This document shows, one piece after another, positions 35,647 through 44,373 of a DNA stretch of 64,000 bases. Under the pieces are notes generated by a model, which worked only from the letters and a program-made list of their open reading frames with translations, did not search any database and was not told the DNA's origin. The stretch comes from Pseudarthrobacter oxydans. GTDB taxonomy: Bacteria; Actinomycetota; Actinomycetes; Actinomycetales; Micrococcaceae. The stretch is from contig NZ_JABTYH010000004.1 in the NCBI RefSeq assembly GCF_013314975.1, forward strand, positions 62,001 through 126,000. The letters are read 5' to 3'. The first letter of the stretch is position 1; the number at the start of each line of letters is the position of its first letter. Both the position numbers and the translations under genes were made by a program.

Positions 35647-36210
35647 ATGCGCAAACTGGCCTTCGCCATGAACGTAAGCCTGGACGGCTACACCGCAGCC
35701 CCCGGCGACAATCTCGGCTGGAGCGCACCAAGCGACGAGCTGTTCCAATGGTGGTCCGACCGGGTGGGTTCGACGGGCCTGGCGCTGTACGGGCGCAAAC
35801 TGTGGGAGACGATGAGCTCCCACTGGCCGACTGCTGACCAGCAGCCCGACGCCACGCCGGCGGAGATCGAGTTCGCCCGCCGCTGGCGGGACATGCCGAA
35901 GGTGGTGTTCTCCTCGACAAAGAGCACGGTTGACTGGAACACCCGCCTGGTTACCGGCGACGCGGTCACCGAGATTACCCGCCTCAAGGCCGACGACGGC
36001 GGCTCCATGGATATCGGCGGTGCCACACTCGCCGCGGCAGCCATGCGGGCAGGGCTGATCGACGAATACGCCATCGTCACCCATCCGGTCCTGGTTGGCG
36101 GCGGCACTCCGTTCTTCACCACCCTGGACAACTGGGTGAACCTGAGCCTGATTGAGACCCGGATGTTTCCCGGCGGTGTGGTCCTGACCCGGTACGAGAC
36201 CAGGCGCTGA
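35647..36210 (+). CDS. RibD C-terminal-domain (dihydrofolate reductase-fold) protein
   Basis: 187 aa. Single RibD_C domain: LAFAMNVSLDGYTAAPGDNLGW at the start, GLALYGRKLWETM, VFSSTKSTV and MDIGGATLAAAAMRAGLIDEYAIVTHPVLVGGGTPFF later (in parts). These stand-alone yyaP/YwjB-type reductases bind NADPH; the substrate is not known and it is not proven to be a DHFR. The ATG at 35647 is chosen over 35602 because conservation starts there. Stand-alone. Confidence 0.85.
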   Translation: MRKLAFAMNVSLDGYTAAPGDNLGWSAPSDELFQWWSDRVGSTGLALYGRKLWETMSSHWPTADQQPDATPAEIEFARRWRDMPKVVFSSTKSTVDWNTRLVTGDAVTEITRLKADDGGSMDIGGATLAAAAMRAGLIDEYAIVTHPVLVGGGTPFFTTLDNWVNLSLIETRMFPGGVVLTRYETRR

Positions 36211-36379
36211 CTGCCCGGCGTCGGGTCAGCACGGACTCGGACAGCCCCAGGGAGCTCAAGCACCGTAAACCCGCAACGCTCCGCCTTTCCTGATGAACAT
36301 GGAAACTATCGGAAGGCCTTGGAAGGCTGTTAGTCCACCCACACTTCCTTGCCGGAGACGAGGAACAGGAGCATACTTA

Positions 36380-36405
36380 TTAGCAGGACTAATTAGCAGT
36401 GCTAA
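36380..36405 (+). promoter_or_regulatory. Two abutting 13-bp MarR operator palindromes
   Basis: TTAGCAGGACTAA (36380-36392, near-palindrome) is followed directly by TTAGCAGTGCTAA (36393-36405, perfect palindrome around a central G). They are about 30 bp upstream of the MarR start and just before its AGGAGG. The arrangement is that of tandem MarR dimers on one face of DNA and should repress the MarR/MFS operon. The palindromes are seen; MarR binding is inferred. Confidence 0.75.
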
Positions 36406-36431
36406 GTATTTTCAGGAGGCGCAACCCGGGC

Positions 36432-36893
36432 GTGACCACCACCGACACCCAGAACCCGAGAACCACCGGATCGGCCGGCCCGGACAGCCTGGCCATTGAT
36501 CTCCGCACGGCAGTCATGCGCACCTCGCGCCGGCTCCGCGTCGAGGCCACCGGGGACGCCATCACTCCGGGGCAGTACACGGTCCTGGCGCTCCTGGACG
36601 GCAACGGCCCCAGCACCCTCCGCGCACTTGCCGACAGCGAGCACGTACAGGCTCCGTCCATGACGCGGATCGTCAACGCGCTCGCGGACCAGGGTTTCGT
36701 GTCCAGGGCCGCAAACCCCGACGACGGGCGCCAGGTCCGCGTGGACATCACCGACGCCGGCCGGGCAGTCCTTGCCGAGGCCCGGAACCAGCGGACGGCG
36801 TGGCTGGCGCAGCGGGTGGCCGGGCTGAGCGAGGAGGACCGGCAGATCCTCAGCCGCGCGGCGCACATCATGCAGGAAATGAGCGGCACATGA
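36432..36893 (+). CDS. MarR-family regulator of the adjacent MFS gene
   Basis: 153 aa from GTG 36432, which lies 12 nt after AGGAGG; an in-frame GTG at 36399 would begin inside the operator. The winged helix is ITPGQYTVLALLDGNGPSTLRALADSEHVQAPSMTRIVNALADQGFVSRA (in overlapping parts), with the wing PDDGRQVRVDITDAG, about residues 50-120. Its stop overlaps the MFS start (ATGA). It probably represses both genes until a drug-like ligand binds. Confidence 0.87.
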   Translation: MTTTDTQNPRTTGSAGPDSLAIDLRTAVMRTSRRLRVEATGDAITPGQYTVLALLDGNGPSTLRALADSEHVQAPSMTRIVNALADQGFVSRAANPDDGRQVRVDITDAGRAVLAEARNQRTAWLAQRVAGLSEEDRQILSRAAHIMQEMSGT

Positions 36894-38149
36894 GCGCCAT
36901 GTTCCGGGCCCTGGAGAACCGCAACTACCGGATCTGGGCCAGCGGCGCGCTGGTGTCCAACATCGGCACCTGGATGCAGCGAATAGCCCAGGACTGGCTG
37001 GTGCTGACTGTCCTTACCAACTACTCGGGCGCCGCCGTCGGGATCACCACCGGCCTGCAGTTCCTTCCCATGCTGCTCCTCGGACCATATGGCGGAGTGC
37101 TGGCGGACCGCTACCGCAAACGGGTGATCCTGCTGTGGACGCAGGTGGCCATGGGCCTGACCGGGCTGGCGCTGGGGCTGCTGGTGGTCACGGGCACCGC
37201 GGAACTGTGGCACGCCTACCTCGCCGCCCTCTGCCTGGGCATTGCCAGCGCCGTGGACGCGCCCTCCCGGCAGGCCTTCGTCTCCGAACTCGTGGGCCAG
37301 GACAACATCTCCAACGCGGTGGCACTGAATTCCGCGTCCTTCAACACGGCCAGGCTTACCGGCCCTGCCATCGCCGGCGTGCTGATTGCCTGGGTGGGAA
37401 CCGGCCCGGTGTTCCTGCTCAACGCCGCCAGTTTTGGCGCAGTCATCATCTCGCTGTTCCGGATCCGGACCTCCGAACTTGCCCCCGCGGCGCCCGCCAG
37501 CAGGGGCAAGCACCAGGTGGCGGAAGGCGTCCGCTATGTGCGCAACCGCCCGGATCTGGTGCTGATCATGGTTTTGGTGGGCATCCTCGGCGCGTTCGGG
37601 ATGAACTTTCCCATCATCAACGCCCTGATGGCCACCACTGAATTTGGGGTGGGCCCCGGCGAGTTCGGGCTGCTGGGCTCCATCATGGCGGTGGGCACCC
37701 TGGCCGGGGCGCTCCTTGCCGCACGGAGGGCCGGTCCGCGGCTGAGGTTCCTGCTGGGCGGTGCGCTCGGGCTTGGTGCCTTTACCCTCCTGGGAAGCGT
37801 GTCGCCGTCGTTCTGGCTGTATGCAGCGGTCCTGATTCCGGTGGGCCTGGCCTCCATCACGTTCCTGAACAGCTGCAATACCAGCATCCAGCTCTCGGTG
37901 GAGCCCCAGTTCCGCGGGCGGGTGCTGGCCCTGTACCTTGCCGTGCTCCAGGGCGGAACCGCTGTGGGCGCTCCGCTCATGGGCTGGGTCGGCTCGGAGT
38001 TCGGCGCCCGCTGGTCCGTGGCGGCCGGAGGGATCATCGTGCTGCTGGCGGCCGTGGCCGCCGTGGTTGTGGTCAGCAGGCGGAACAGCCTGAGCTTCCG
38101 GGACAACCTCCGCATGGTGTTCCGGCGGCGGCGCGAGCCTGCCGTCTAG
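36890..38149 (+). CDS. MFS exporter (MFS_3 / EntS-like)
   Basis: 419 aa with about 11-12 transmembrane helices. Features are NYRIWASGALVSNIGTWMQRIAQDWLVL at the start (in part), the loop GGVLADRYRKRV after TM2, AVDAPSRQAFVSELV and LSVEPQFRGRVLALY between TM8 and 9. This is the EntS-type subfamily, exporters of siderophores and drugs. Translationally coupled to the MarR gene. The 243 nt after it (38150-38392) hold no recognised feature. Confidence 0.88.
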   Translation: MSAMFRALENRNYRIWASGALVSNIGTWMQRIAQDWLVLTVLTNYSGAAVGITTGLQFLPMLLLGPYGGVLADRYRKRVILLWTQVAMGLTGLALGLLVVTGTAELWHAYLAALCLGIASAVDAPSRQAFVSELVGQDNISNAVALNSASFNTARLTGPAIAGVLIAWVGTGPVFLLNAASFGAVIISLFRIRTSELAPAAPASRGKHQVAEGVRYVRNRPDLVLIMVLVGILGAFGMNFPIINALMATTEFGVGPGEFGLLGSIMAVGTLAGALLAARRAGPRLRFLLGGALGLGAFTLLGSVSPSFWLYAAVLIPVGLASITFLNSCNTSIQLSVEPQFRGRVLALYLAVLQGGTAVGAPLMGWVGSEFGARWSVAAGGIIVLLAAVAAVVVVSRRNSLSFRDNLRMVFRRRREPAV

Positions 38150-38392
38150 GTCAAAGCACCAGGCAACGGACGACGGCGGCGCCGGACTTTGCCTTGGAGG
38201 CACCCATGATGGGCCTGCTTCGGCGGCACGCACCGCCGTCGTTCGCTCTCCGCCGGCAGTAACGCCGCTGTAACGCCTGCAGGGTCTAATTCCAGTGGAC
38301 GCAATGATCTCCTGGCGGTCCATGCTTTCCGTGGCCTGCCGGGACCCTACCCAAGGCTGGAACCCGGGCAGCACAGATAGTGATGGTGCGAG

Positions 38393-39511
38393 ATGCACTC
38401 CTGCAGCCGCCGCCCGATCGCCCTCACCTGGGCGGTCACCCTGGCGCTGCTTTTGTCTGCGTGCATGGCAACCGGCGGCGATGGTGAGCCGGCTCCCAGC
38501 AGCAGCACGTCACAATCGAGCCAGCCCATAGAGTCCGGCGTTTCTGGCGACACCCCCACCAGCGGCGGAGCGGGCAGCCAGTCCGCAAGTCCGGAACAGG
38601 GCCAGGAACGGCCCGTACCCGGAGGGCAGCAGCAGCCCGATCCGGCACCGCCGCCGGCACAACCGCCTGGCCCGCCGGCGCCAAACCAGCCACCTGCCCA
38701 GCCGCCGGGCCCGCCCGCGCCGGCCCAGCCGCCTGCCGCACCTGCTCAGCCGCCTGCCGCACCTGCCCCGAACCAGCCACCCGCCCCGCCTCCGGGACCG
38801 CCCGCCCCGCAGTTGCCGCCCGTCCCGGAGACCGTGGTGCTCGACTGGTTGCCGATAGGCCCCGTAGGCAGGGGTGACCCCATTTGGTACAGGAACCTGA
38901 GGGGCATGGACTGCGGATCCCTTCCCGAGTACACCGGCCCCTTCAACACCGTCGAGGAAGCGGCGAAAACGCTGTGCCTCGGCTTGACGGGAGACCAGGC
39001 TGCCTGGGATGCGGGAGCCTCTGCGCTGGACACGATGCCGCCGCCATTCGAGGGCGATTGCTGGTCCGCCACCGCCATCGAGATCCTCCGCACCATAGCT
39101 GTGGTCCGGAAACAGAATCCGGGCGTCTCCGTGGAGCTTGCCCCTCGCCGCGGAACCGCGTGCCCGCCCGAACTCTCGGGCCTGGAGGACATCGAAGGCA
39201 ACTCCCCGCCCTTCCTGGTCTGTCCCGGCCAGGCCATTGTCCTGTCCGGAAACATCACCGGCCTGCCTGCCGGGACCGTCCGCTCGGTTTATGTCGGTAC
39301 CACAACTGCTCCCGTCATGCAGCGCCAAAGCTTCATCGACACGAACCACCCGCTTGAGTTCTACTTCCTGGCACCGCCCCTCGAACCGGGGCAGCCAGCC
39401 CTTTCCGAGGTCAGCATTGCCGACGCCGATTGGCCGGTACGCGGATCCGCTTCCTTCGAGTACGCAACGGACCAGGGCACATGCCCGCAGGCGCCAGGCA
39501 CCGCGCCATGA
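38393..39511 (+). CDS. Secreted proline-rich lipoprotein of unknown function
   Basis: 372 aa. A lipoprotein signal ends LLLSACMATGG (Cys about residue 24). A Ser/Gly/Gln linker and a proline-rich region (about residues 82-145) with repeated QPPGPPAP / QPPAAP units follow, which probably span the cell wall. The mature C-terminal domain (about residues 148-372) has six or more cysteines (GMDCGSL, KTLCLGL, EGDCWSA, GTACPPE, FLVCPGQ, QGTCPQA), indicating disulfides. It resembles no family I know. Its stop overlaps the start of the following membrane protein, so the two act as a pair. Confidence 0.75.
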   Translation: MHSCSRRPIALTWAVTLALLLSACMATGGDGEPAPSSSTSQSSQPIESGVSGDTPTSGGAGSQSASPEQGQERPVPGGQQQPDPAPPPAQPPGPPAPNQPPAQPPGPPAPAQPPAAPAQPPAAPAPNQPPAPPPGPPAPQLPPVPETVVLDWLPIGPVGRGDPIWYRNLRGMDCGSLPEYTGPFNTVEEAAKTLCLGLTGDQAAWDAGASALDTMPPPFEGDCWSATAIEILRTIAVVRKQNPGVSVELAPRRGTACPPELSGLEDIEGNSPPFLVCPGQAIVLSGNITGLPAGTVRSVYVGTTTAPVMQRQSFIDTNHPLEFYFLAPPLEPGQPALSEVSIADADWPVRGSASFEYATDQGTCPQAPGTAP

Positions 39512-40371
39512 CGGAGACCGGCGGGGACGAGCGTTCCTCCTGGTCCCGCGCCCTCGGAGTGATCTCGGCTATCGGCCCGCCGGTCACGGTGGCCACGGCG
39601 CTTCTGTTCTACTTCGGCTGGGCCCGCGCGGAGGCACAGGCAGCACAGATGGGCCTGAACGTCAGCCTCTTTGGGTACGCAGTGCAGGACTACATCCTGA
39701 TCAGCATCAACGCGCTGTTCCTGCCGCTCGTCTGCATCCTGGCGGCGAGCGTCGTCTGGCTGGCCCTGGACCGCTGGCTGCGCCTCCGCATCGAAGAGGG
39801 CCGCGGCCGGACCCTCATCCTGAAGGCCGCCGGCATAACAGCCCTGCTAAGCGGCCTCCTCGTGGGCGTCAGCCTGGTCCTGGCGGTTGTGGAACCCGCC
39901 CGGACAGCACTCTTCACTCCGTATCTGATGGCTTTGGGCGTACTCGTGGCCACTTGGTGCATGCGCCTGCGCCGGCTGGGCCGCGACCGCACATCATCCG
40001 CCCTCAGCTCCGAGCAGCGGGCTGTGGAAACCACGCTGATCCTCAGCATCGTGACGCTGCTGCTCTTCTGGGGCACGGCCGACTACGCCCAGGCTGTGGG
40101 CCGCCGGCTAGCCTTGAACTTCGAGCAGGGAGTCCAGTACATGCCCCGGGCGGAGGTTTATTCGCCTAAACCGCTGGGCATCGGCTCGACCGCGGTCACG
40201 GAGGTCCAGGTGGGAACCGGGGATGCAGCACTCTACCGGTACGACGGCCTCCGCCTGCTGGTCCTCAGCGGCGGACGCTTCTTTTTCCTGCACGACGGTT
40301 GGACGCCGCGGGACGGAACGGTCATCGTCCTGCCGGACGATAACTCCGTCCGTATCGAATTCAGGCGGTAG
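39508..40371 (+). CDS. Membrane protein of unknown function paired with the lipoprotein
   Basis: 287 aa with four predicted transmembrane helices (about residues 15-36, 62-82, 103-130 and 163-182) and a soluble, beta-rich C-terminal domain of about 100 residues (MPRAEVYSPKPLGIGSTAVTEVQVG...). No family is recognised. ATGA overlap with the preceding lipoprotein gene. The pair looks like a signal-anchored surface module: a wall-spanning sensor plus a membrane partner. This is inference from layout alone. Confidence 0.7.
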   Translation: MTETGGDERSSWSRALGVISAIGPPVTVATALLFYFGWARAEAQAAQMGLNVSLFGYAVQDYILISINALFLPLVCILAASVVWLALDRWLRLRIEEGRGRTLILKAAGITALLSGLLVGVSLVLAVVEPARTALFTPYLMALGVLVATWCMRLRRLGRDRTSSALSSEQRAVETTLILSIVTLLLFWGTADYAQAVGRRLALNFEQGVQYMPRAEVYSPKPLGIGSTAVTEVQVGTGDAALYRYDGLRLLVLSGGRFFFLHDGWTPRDGTVIVLPDDNSVRIEFRR

Positions 40372-40388
40372 TGCTCCCCATCGGCGTG

Positions 40389-40985
40389 TCAGCCGAGAAC
40401 GAGTTTGACGGCCAGGGCGAGCATCACCACGCCGATGGCCAGGTCCACAATCCGCCACGTCCGCGGGCTGCTGAGCACCCCGGAAAGCTTTCGGGCTCCA
40501 TACCCCAGGGCCGAAAACCATAGGGCGCTTCCCACCACGGCCCCGGCCGCGAAGATCCACCGCGCGTCCGGACCGTGCTGGTTGGCCAGGCCGCCCAGCA
40601 GCACCACGGTGTCCAGGTAGACGTGCGGATTCAGGTAGGTCAGCGCCAAGGTGGTGGCGATAACGGATCCCTTGGACCGAGGGGCCTCGGCCGTCAACGC
40701 TGACGGTTTCAGTGCCGACTTAAATGAACGCACCGCCCACCATGCCAGGTAGGCAGCCCCGCCCCACTTCAGCACCTCAAGCGCCAGTGGAAATCGGGAA
40801 ACCAAAACCCCGATCCCCACTGTGCCGCCAAGGATCAGCAGCGCATCACTGACCATGCAGAGCACCACCACCACGCCAACATGTTCACGGCGGATTCCCT
40901 GCCGCAGCAAGAACGCATTCTGCGCGCCGATGGCAATGATCAAAGCCAGGCCCGTCATCAGCCCAGTAGTCCAGATACTCCACAT
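40389..40985 (-). CDS. lysE: LysE-family basic amino acid exporter (LysE/ArgO)
   Basis: 198 aa with about six transmembrane helices. The conserved start LTGLALIIAIGAQNAFLLRQGIRREHV (with GAQNAFVLRQG-type motif) and ALTYLNPHVYLDTVVLLGG are diagnostic of LysE. It exports lysine and arginine, preventing toxic accumulation. ATG at 40985; the in-frame sequence further upstream is not conserved. Divergent from the LysG-type regulator at 41056, the standard lysE/lysG arrangement described in Corynebacterium. Confidence 0.9.
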   Translation of the reverse strand: MWSIWTTGLMTGLALIIAIGAQNAFLLRQGIRREHVGVVVVLCMVSDALLILGGTVGIGVLVSRFPLALEVLKWGGAAYLAWWAVRSFKSALKPSALTAEAPRSKGSVIATTLALTYLNPHVYLDTVVLLGGLANQHGPDARWIFAAGAVVGSALWFSALGYGARKLSGVLSSPRTWRIVDLAIGVVMLALAVKLVLG

Positions 40986-41028
40986 GTTTTGACGGTAGCC
41001 CGCCGCACCAGATGAAGACAAACGATAG

Positions 41029-41049
41029 ATTCTGCACTTCCATTAGAAT
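41029..41049 (+). promoter_or_regulatory. LysR-type binding site in the lysE/lysG gap
   Basis: ATTCT-N11-AGAAT (41029-41033 and 41045-41049) has the T-N11-A form used by LysR regulators. The right arm overlaps a possible TAGAAT -10 (41044-41049) whose start point would fall on the lysG ATG, so lysG mRNA may be leaderless. Binding is inferred. Confidence 0.5.
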
Positions 41050-41055
41050 ATCTTC

Positions 41056-41943
41056 ATGAACTTCGAGTATCTCCGGGCCCTCGCCGCGATCGTGGACGAG
41101 GGAACTTTCGAGGCCGCGGCCGATCTGCTGGGGATCAGCCCCTCCGCCGTCAGCCAGCGCATCAGGGCCTTGGAGAAGTCCGTGGGGCAGGTGGTGGTTC
41201 GCCGCAGCGTGCCGTGCACCCCGACCGATGCCGGCTCAATCCTGCTGCGCATGTCCCGGCAGGTGCAGGTCCTTGAAGCGGAAACGTGGGAGTCGCTCGG
41301 ACACGGTGTTTCCTCCCGGGCCGTAACCCCCATTGCCGTGAATGCCGACTCCCTTGCCACGTGGTTCGTGGACGTGCTCCATGAGGCCAGCACCTGGGCG
41401 GAGACCACCCTGGATCTGCATGTGGAGGACCAGGACCACAGCAGCCAACTCCTGCGCCGGGCTGACGTCCTCGGAGCGATCACCTCCGACCCCACGCCCG
41501 TCAACGGATGCCGGGCGGAACGGCTGGGCTACATGCGCTACCTGCCCGTAGCCACCCCCGGGCTGCGCAAACGCTTCACAGCAGGCAGCGGGGTGGACTG
41601 GCAGCGCATGCCCATGCTGCAGTTCAATGCCAAGGACAACCTGCAGCAGCTGCAGCTCAAGGCCCGCGGCGTACAGCAGGCTCCACCAACACACTTCATC
41701 CCTTCATCCGAGGGATTCCTTGCAGGTTTGAGGGCAGGCCTTGGATGGGGAATGATTCCCGAGCTGCAGCTGGGAACGGACCTCGCCGATGGCTCCCTGG
41801 CGGTCTTGAAGGAGCGCGGGCACCATGACGTCGCGCTCTACTGGCAGACCTGGACGCTTGACTCCCCGCGGCTCGACCGCGTCACCAAGGCCATCCGGAA
41901 GGCCAGCCGCCACCAACTGCGCGGCACGCACCAGGACAACTAA
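41056..41943 (+). CDS. lysG: LysG/ArgP-type LysR-family regulator
   Basis: 295 aa. Helix-turn-helix [39 protein letters not shown] at the N-terminus (in parts). The effector domain ends with [22 protein letters not shown], as in LysG/ArgP, which sense lysine, arginine or histidine and activate export. Divergent from lysE, with a T-N11-A box between. The last 4 nt overlap the stop of the convergent HNH gene. Confidence 0.9.
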   Translation: MNFEYLRALAAIVDEGTFEAAADLLGISPSAVSQRIRALEKSVGQVVVRRSVPCTPTDAGSILLRMSRQVQVLEAETWESLGHGVSSRAVTPIAVNADSLATWFVDVLHEASTWAETTLDLHVEDQDHSSQLLRRADVLGAITSDPTPVNGCRAERLGYMRYLPVATPGLRKRFTAGSGVDWQRMPMLQFNAKDNLQQLQLKARGVQQAPPTHFIPSSEGFLAGLRAGLGWGMIPELQLGTDLADGSLAVLKERGHHDVALYWQTWTLDSPRLDRVTKAIRKASRHQLRGTHQDN

Positions 41944-43361
41944 ACACGCACGAGCTGCGCGGCACCCACCAAGTGACCTGCTGGCAGGCTTCCGGGTGGT
42001 GGAGGTGCTGTTGAATGGTAGGTGTGGCCGGTGGGTGTCCTGTATTCGATGGTGTGCCTTGGGCCCGGCCGAGGGGTGGTTTTCCAGCCGGGGTTTTCCT
42101 TGGTGTGGTTGCAGGCCTCGCATAGCCCGGCTGCATTGCCGAGGCTGGTGGTTCCGCCCCTATGCCAGGCCACCACGTGGTCGTGGTGCCGGATGGGCGC
42201 ATCGCAATAGGGCGTGCGGCACGTGTCATCACGGGCCTGGATAAAACGGCACAGCCCTGCAGGAAACAAGCGCGCCCGCGAATCCATCCCCACGAGGTCA
42301 CCCGCCCCGGGGGCCGTGTACAGTCGCCGCAGCCACACCCTGAAGTCCTTCTCCCCGGGCTCGGGCTCAAGCGCCTCGGCTGCGGGCTGGCAGGCGCCGG
42401 CGGCGGGCGTCCTGTTGCCCGGACTTTCCGGTCCACCCAGCGCAGGCTCCCTGCCGCCGGCAGCTGATCCCGGACTCTTGGCTTTGCCGCCCTTGCCACC
42501 GCTTGAGACCAGACTGCGGGCCCAGCCGGCCGGGACAATCCCGTAACCGGGAAGGCGTGCCGGTTCAGAATCACCCTGGAACAAAGTCCTGTCGGTCATG
42601 ACAAGCTGGATCTCCACACTACTGACACCGCCCGGGGTGCCGGTGGTCCGCTCCACCAGGGCATCGGCCATGAGCTGCCCCCGGGAACGGTCGTCACCGC
42701 CGGCACGCAAAGTATCGGCATGCGCGCTTAGTGCCGCATACGCCGCCACGCCCTCCGCGACCGGCAGCAGCGCCGTCAGGCGCGCCATGGTGTCCGGGGC
42801 CGGACGCAGGCTCACACACCGCTCCCCGGCAGCATGGGCCGCCCGCTGTGTCACCGAACGGGGGTCCCGCCGGTACGCCGCCGCCCTCGCCGCAGCCACC
42901 ACCGCCCGGTCCCCGGCCCCGGCAAAAGTACCCGTGTCAGCGGCCAACTCCTCATCAACCGCGCACCGGTCCGCCGCGCCCAGGCACGCCGTCTCCCGCA
43001 CCACCAGCGTGGCCCGCCACTCATTCAGCCGGCCAGCATCCAGCGCAGCCAGGGTACGCGGCATCTCCGCCACCAGCGCCTTGGCCAGCCCGAGCAGCCG
43101 CCCGCCCCGGGACGGCGACTCACCCCGGGCCAACGCAACCTGCGCCGCCACCCCCTGGCCCTGCTCCGACGCAGGAATCCCGGCCTCAGCCTGCTCAGCG
43201 CGCTGGGCACGATCGAACGCCACAGCTACCCTCGCCTGCGCGGCCGCAGCAGCCGCCTTCAACTCCTCCAGGGCCCGCAACTGGTCAACCAGCGCGGTAC
43301 TGTCAGAGGACACGGGCAAACACCGAATTTGGTTAATCAAATCCTGAACGGTGCCATCCAT
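41940..43361 (-). CDS. DUF222 / HNH endonuclease (13E12 repeat family)
   Basis: 473 aa. The N-terminal DUF222 domain (about residues 10-270) is Ala/Arg-rich and helical. A C-terminal HNH zinc-finger motif follows, [46 protein letters not shown]. This family is present in many copies in Arthrobacter and Mycobacterium genomes; the role is unknown and no intron or intein context was found. ATG 43361 is chosen, 9 nt after GGAAGA; GTG 43367 is an alternative. Convergent with lysG. Confidence 0.87.
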   Translation of the reverse strand: MDGTVQDLINQIRCLPVSSDSTALVDQLRALEELKAAAAAAQARVAVAFDRAQRAEQAEAGIPASEQGQGVAAQVALARGESPSRGGRLLGLAKALVAEMPRTLAALDAGRLNEWRATLVVRETACLGAADRCAVDEELAADTGTFAGAGDRAVVAAARAAAYRRDPRSVTQRAAHAAGERCVSLRPAPDTMARLTALLPVAEGVAAYAALSAHADTLRAGGDDRSRGQLMADALVERTTGTPGGVSSVEIQLVMTDRTLFQGDSEPARLPGYGIVPAGWARSLVSSGGKGGKAKSPGSAAGGREPALGGPESPGNRTPAAGACQPAAEALEPEPGEKDFRVWLRRLYTAPGAGDLVGMDSRARLFPAGLCRFIQARDDTCRTPYCDAPIRHHDHVVAWHRGGTTSLGNAAGLCEACNHTKENPGWKTTPRPGPRHTIEYRTPTGHTYHSTAPPPPGSLPAGHLVGAAQLVRV

Positions 43362-43443
43362 AACCACAGTCTTCCAGCGACCCCTGACATTCAGAGGCTG
43401 CGGAAATCGCTATGTGGATAACGCCCAGACTCGACCCGAGCCC

Positions 43444-44373
43444 CTACTCCCCAGCCCCGCCGAGCACCACGTTCACCGGCTCCTTGCCCTCGAGCATGAG
43501 GCCGATCTGCTGCTTGACCAGCCGGACCATGCGGGGGAACATCGCCGAGCTCGCCCCGCCCACATGCGGGGTGATCAGTACGCCGGGCGTGGTCCACAGA
43601 GGGTGGTCCGCCGGCAGCGGCTCCGGATCCGTCACATCAACAGCAGCACGCAACCGGCCCGTGGATGTCTCGGCCAGCAGCGCATCCGTGTCCGCCACCG
43701 CCCCGCGGGCCACATTGACCAGCAGCGCCCCGTCCGGCATCGCGGCCAGGAACTTCGCGTCCACCAGCTGCCGGGTCTGCTCGCTGAGGGGCACGCTGAC
43801 CACCGCGATGTCGTGCAGCGGCAGCTGCTCATACAGCGAGTCGATGCCGAAGATTTTGCCGCTGGCATCCTCCCGTTCCCGGCTTGCCATCCGGGTAACG
43901 TGCGTCTCGAACGGCAGCAGCCGGGCCTCGATGGCCTTGCCCACTCCACCGTAGCCCACCAGCAGCACGCGCCGGTCCGCGAGGCTGGGCCGCTGGCTGT
44001 TGTCCCATGTCCCGGTGGCCTGGTTGCGCACGAAGCCATCCATGCCGCGCTGGCTGGCAATCATCATGCCCAGGGCGAGCTCCGCCGTCGACGTCTCATG
44101 GACCCCTGCCGCGTTGGCGAAAACGCACCCGGCGGGCAGCACGTCCGCCACGCCGTCGTACCCGATGGACTGGCTTTGGACCAGGCCGATGTCCACGGAC
44201 TCCAGCGCGGCCAGCACCTCCGGCCCGCGCATGTACGGCGGCACCACGATGTCTAACCGCCCGGCGGGGGCAGGCCCGGAAAAGTCCCACACGAAGAACT
44301 CGACGCCGGCAGTCGGGGCGAGCGCGTCCAGCAGTTTCTGGTCCGGAAGGGAAACGTGCAGCGGCGCCCTCAC
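43444..44373 (-). CDS. D-2-hydroxyacid dehydrogenase at the edge of the sulfoquinovose locus
   Basis: 309 aa. NAD-binding loop VLLVGYGGVGKAIEARL (GxGxxG). The catalytic set is present: Arg in VNVARGAVADTDAL, Glu in DVTDPEPLPADHPLW and His in LITPHVGGAS. It reduces or oxidises a 2-hydroxyacid. Its start overlaps the stop of the DeoR-type regulator (ATGA), placing it in the regulator's transcript. (S)-Sulfolactate dehydrogenase (SlcC) belongs to this family, so conversion between sulfolactate and sulfopyruvate is an attractive guess. Glyoxylate/hydroxypyruvate reductase activity is an alternative. Confidence 0.85.
   Translation of the reverse strand: MRAPLHVSLPDQKLLDALAPTAGVEFFVWDFSGPAPAGRLDIVVPPYMRGPEVLAALESVDIGLVQSQSIGYDGVADVLPAGCVFANAAGVHETSTAELALGMMIASQRGMDGFVRNQATGTWDNSQRPSLADRRVLLVGYGGVGKAIEARLLPFETHVTRMASREREDASGKIFGIDSLYEQLPLHDIAVVSVPLSEQTRQLVDAKFLAAMPDGALLVNVARGAVADTDALLAETSTGRLRAAVDVTDPEPLPADHPLWTTPGVLITPHVGGASSAMFPRMVRLVKQQIGLMLEGKEPVNVVLGGAGE

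Noticed and set aside
38640..38830. Tandem repeats that might look like a CRISPR or satellite array.
   Set aside because: They are in-frame QPPGPPAP-type codons of the lipoprotein's proline-rich linker, with no spacers.
41940..43361. HNH gene as a homing endonuclease or restriction enzyme.
   Set aside because: It is a DUF222/13E12-type gene with no intron, intein, methylase or flanking repeats.
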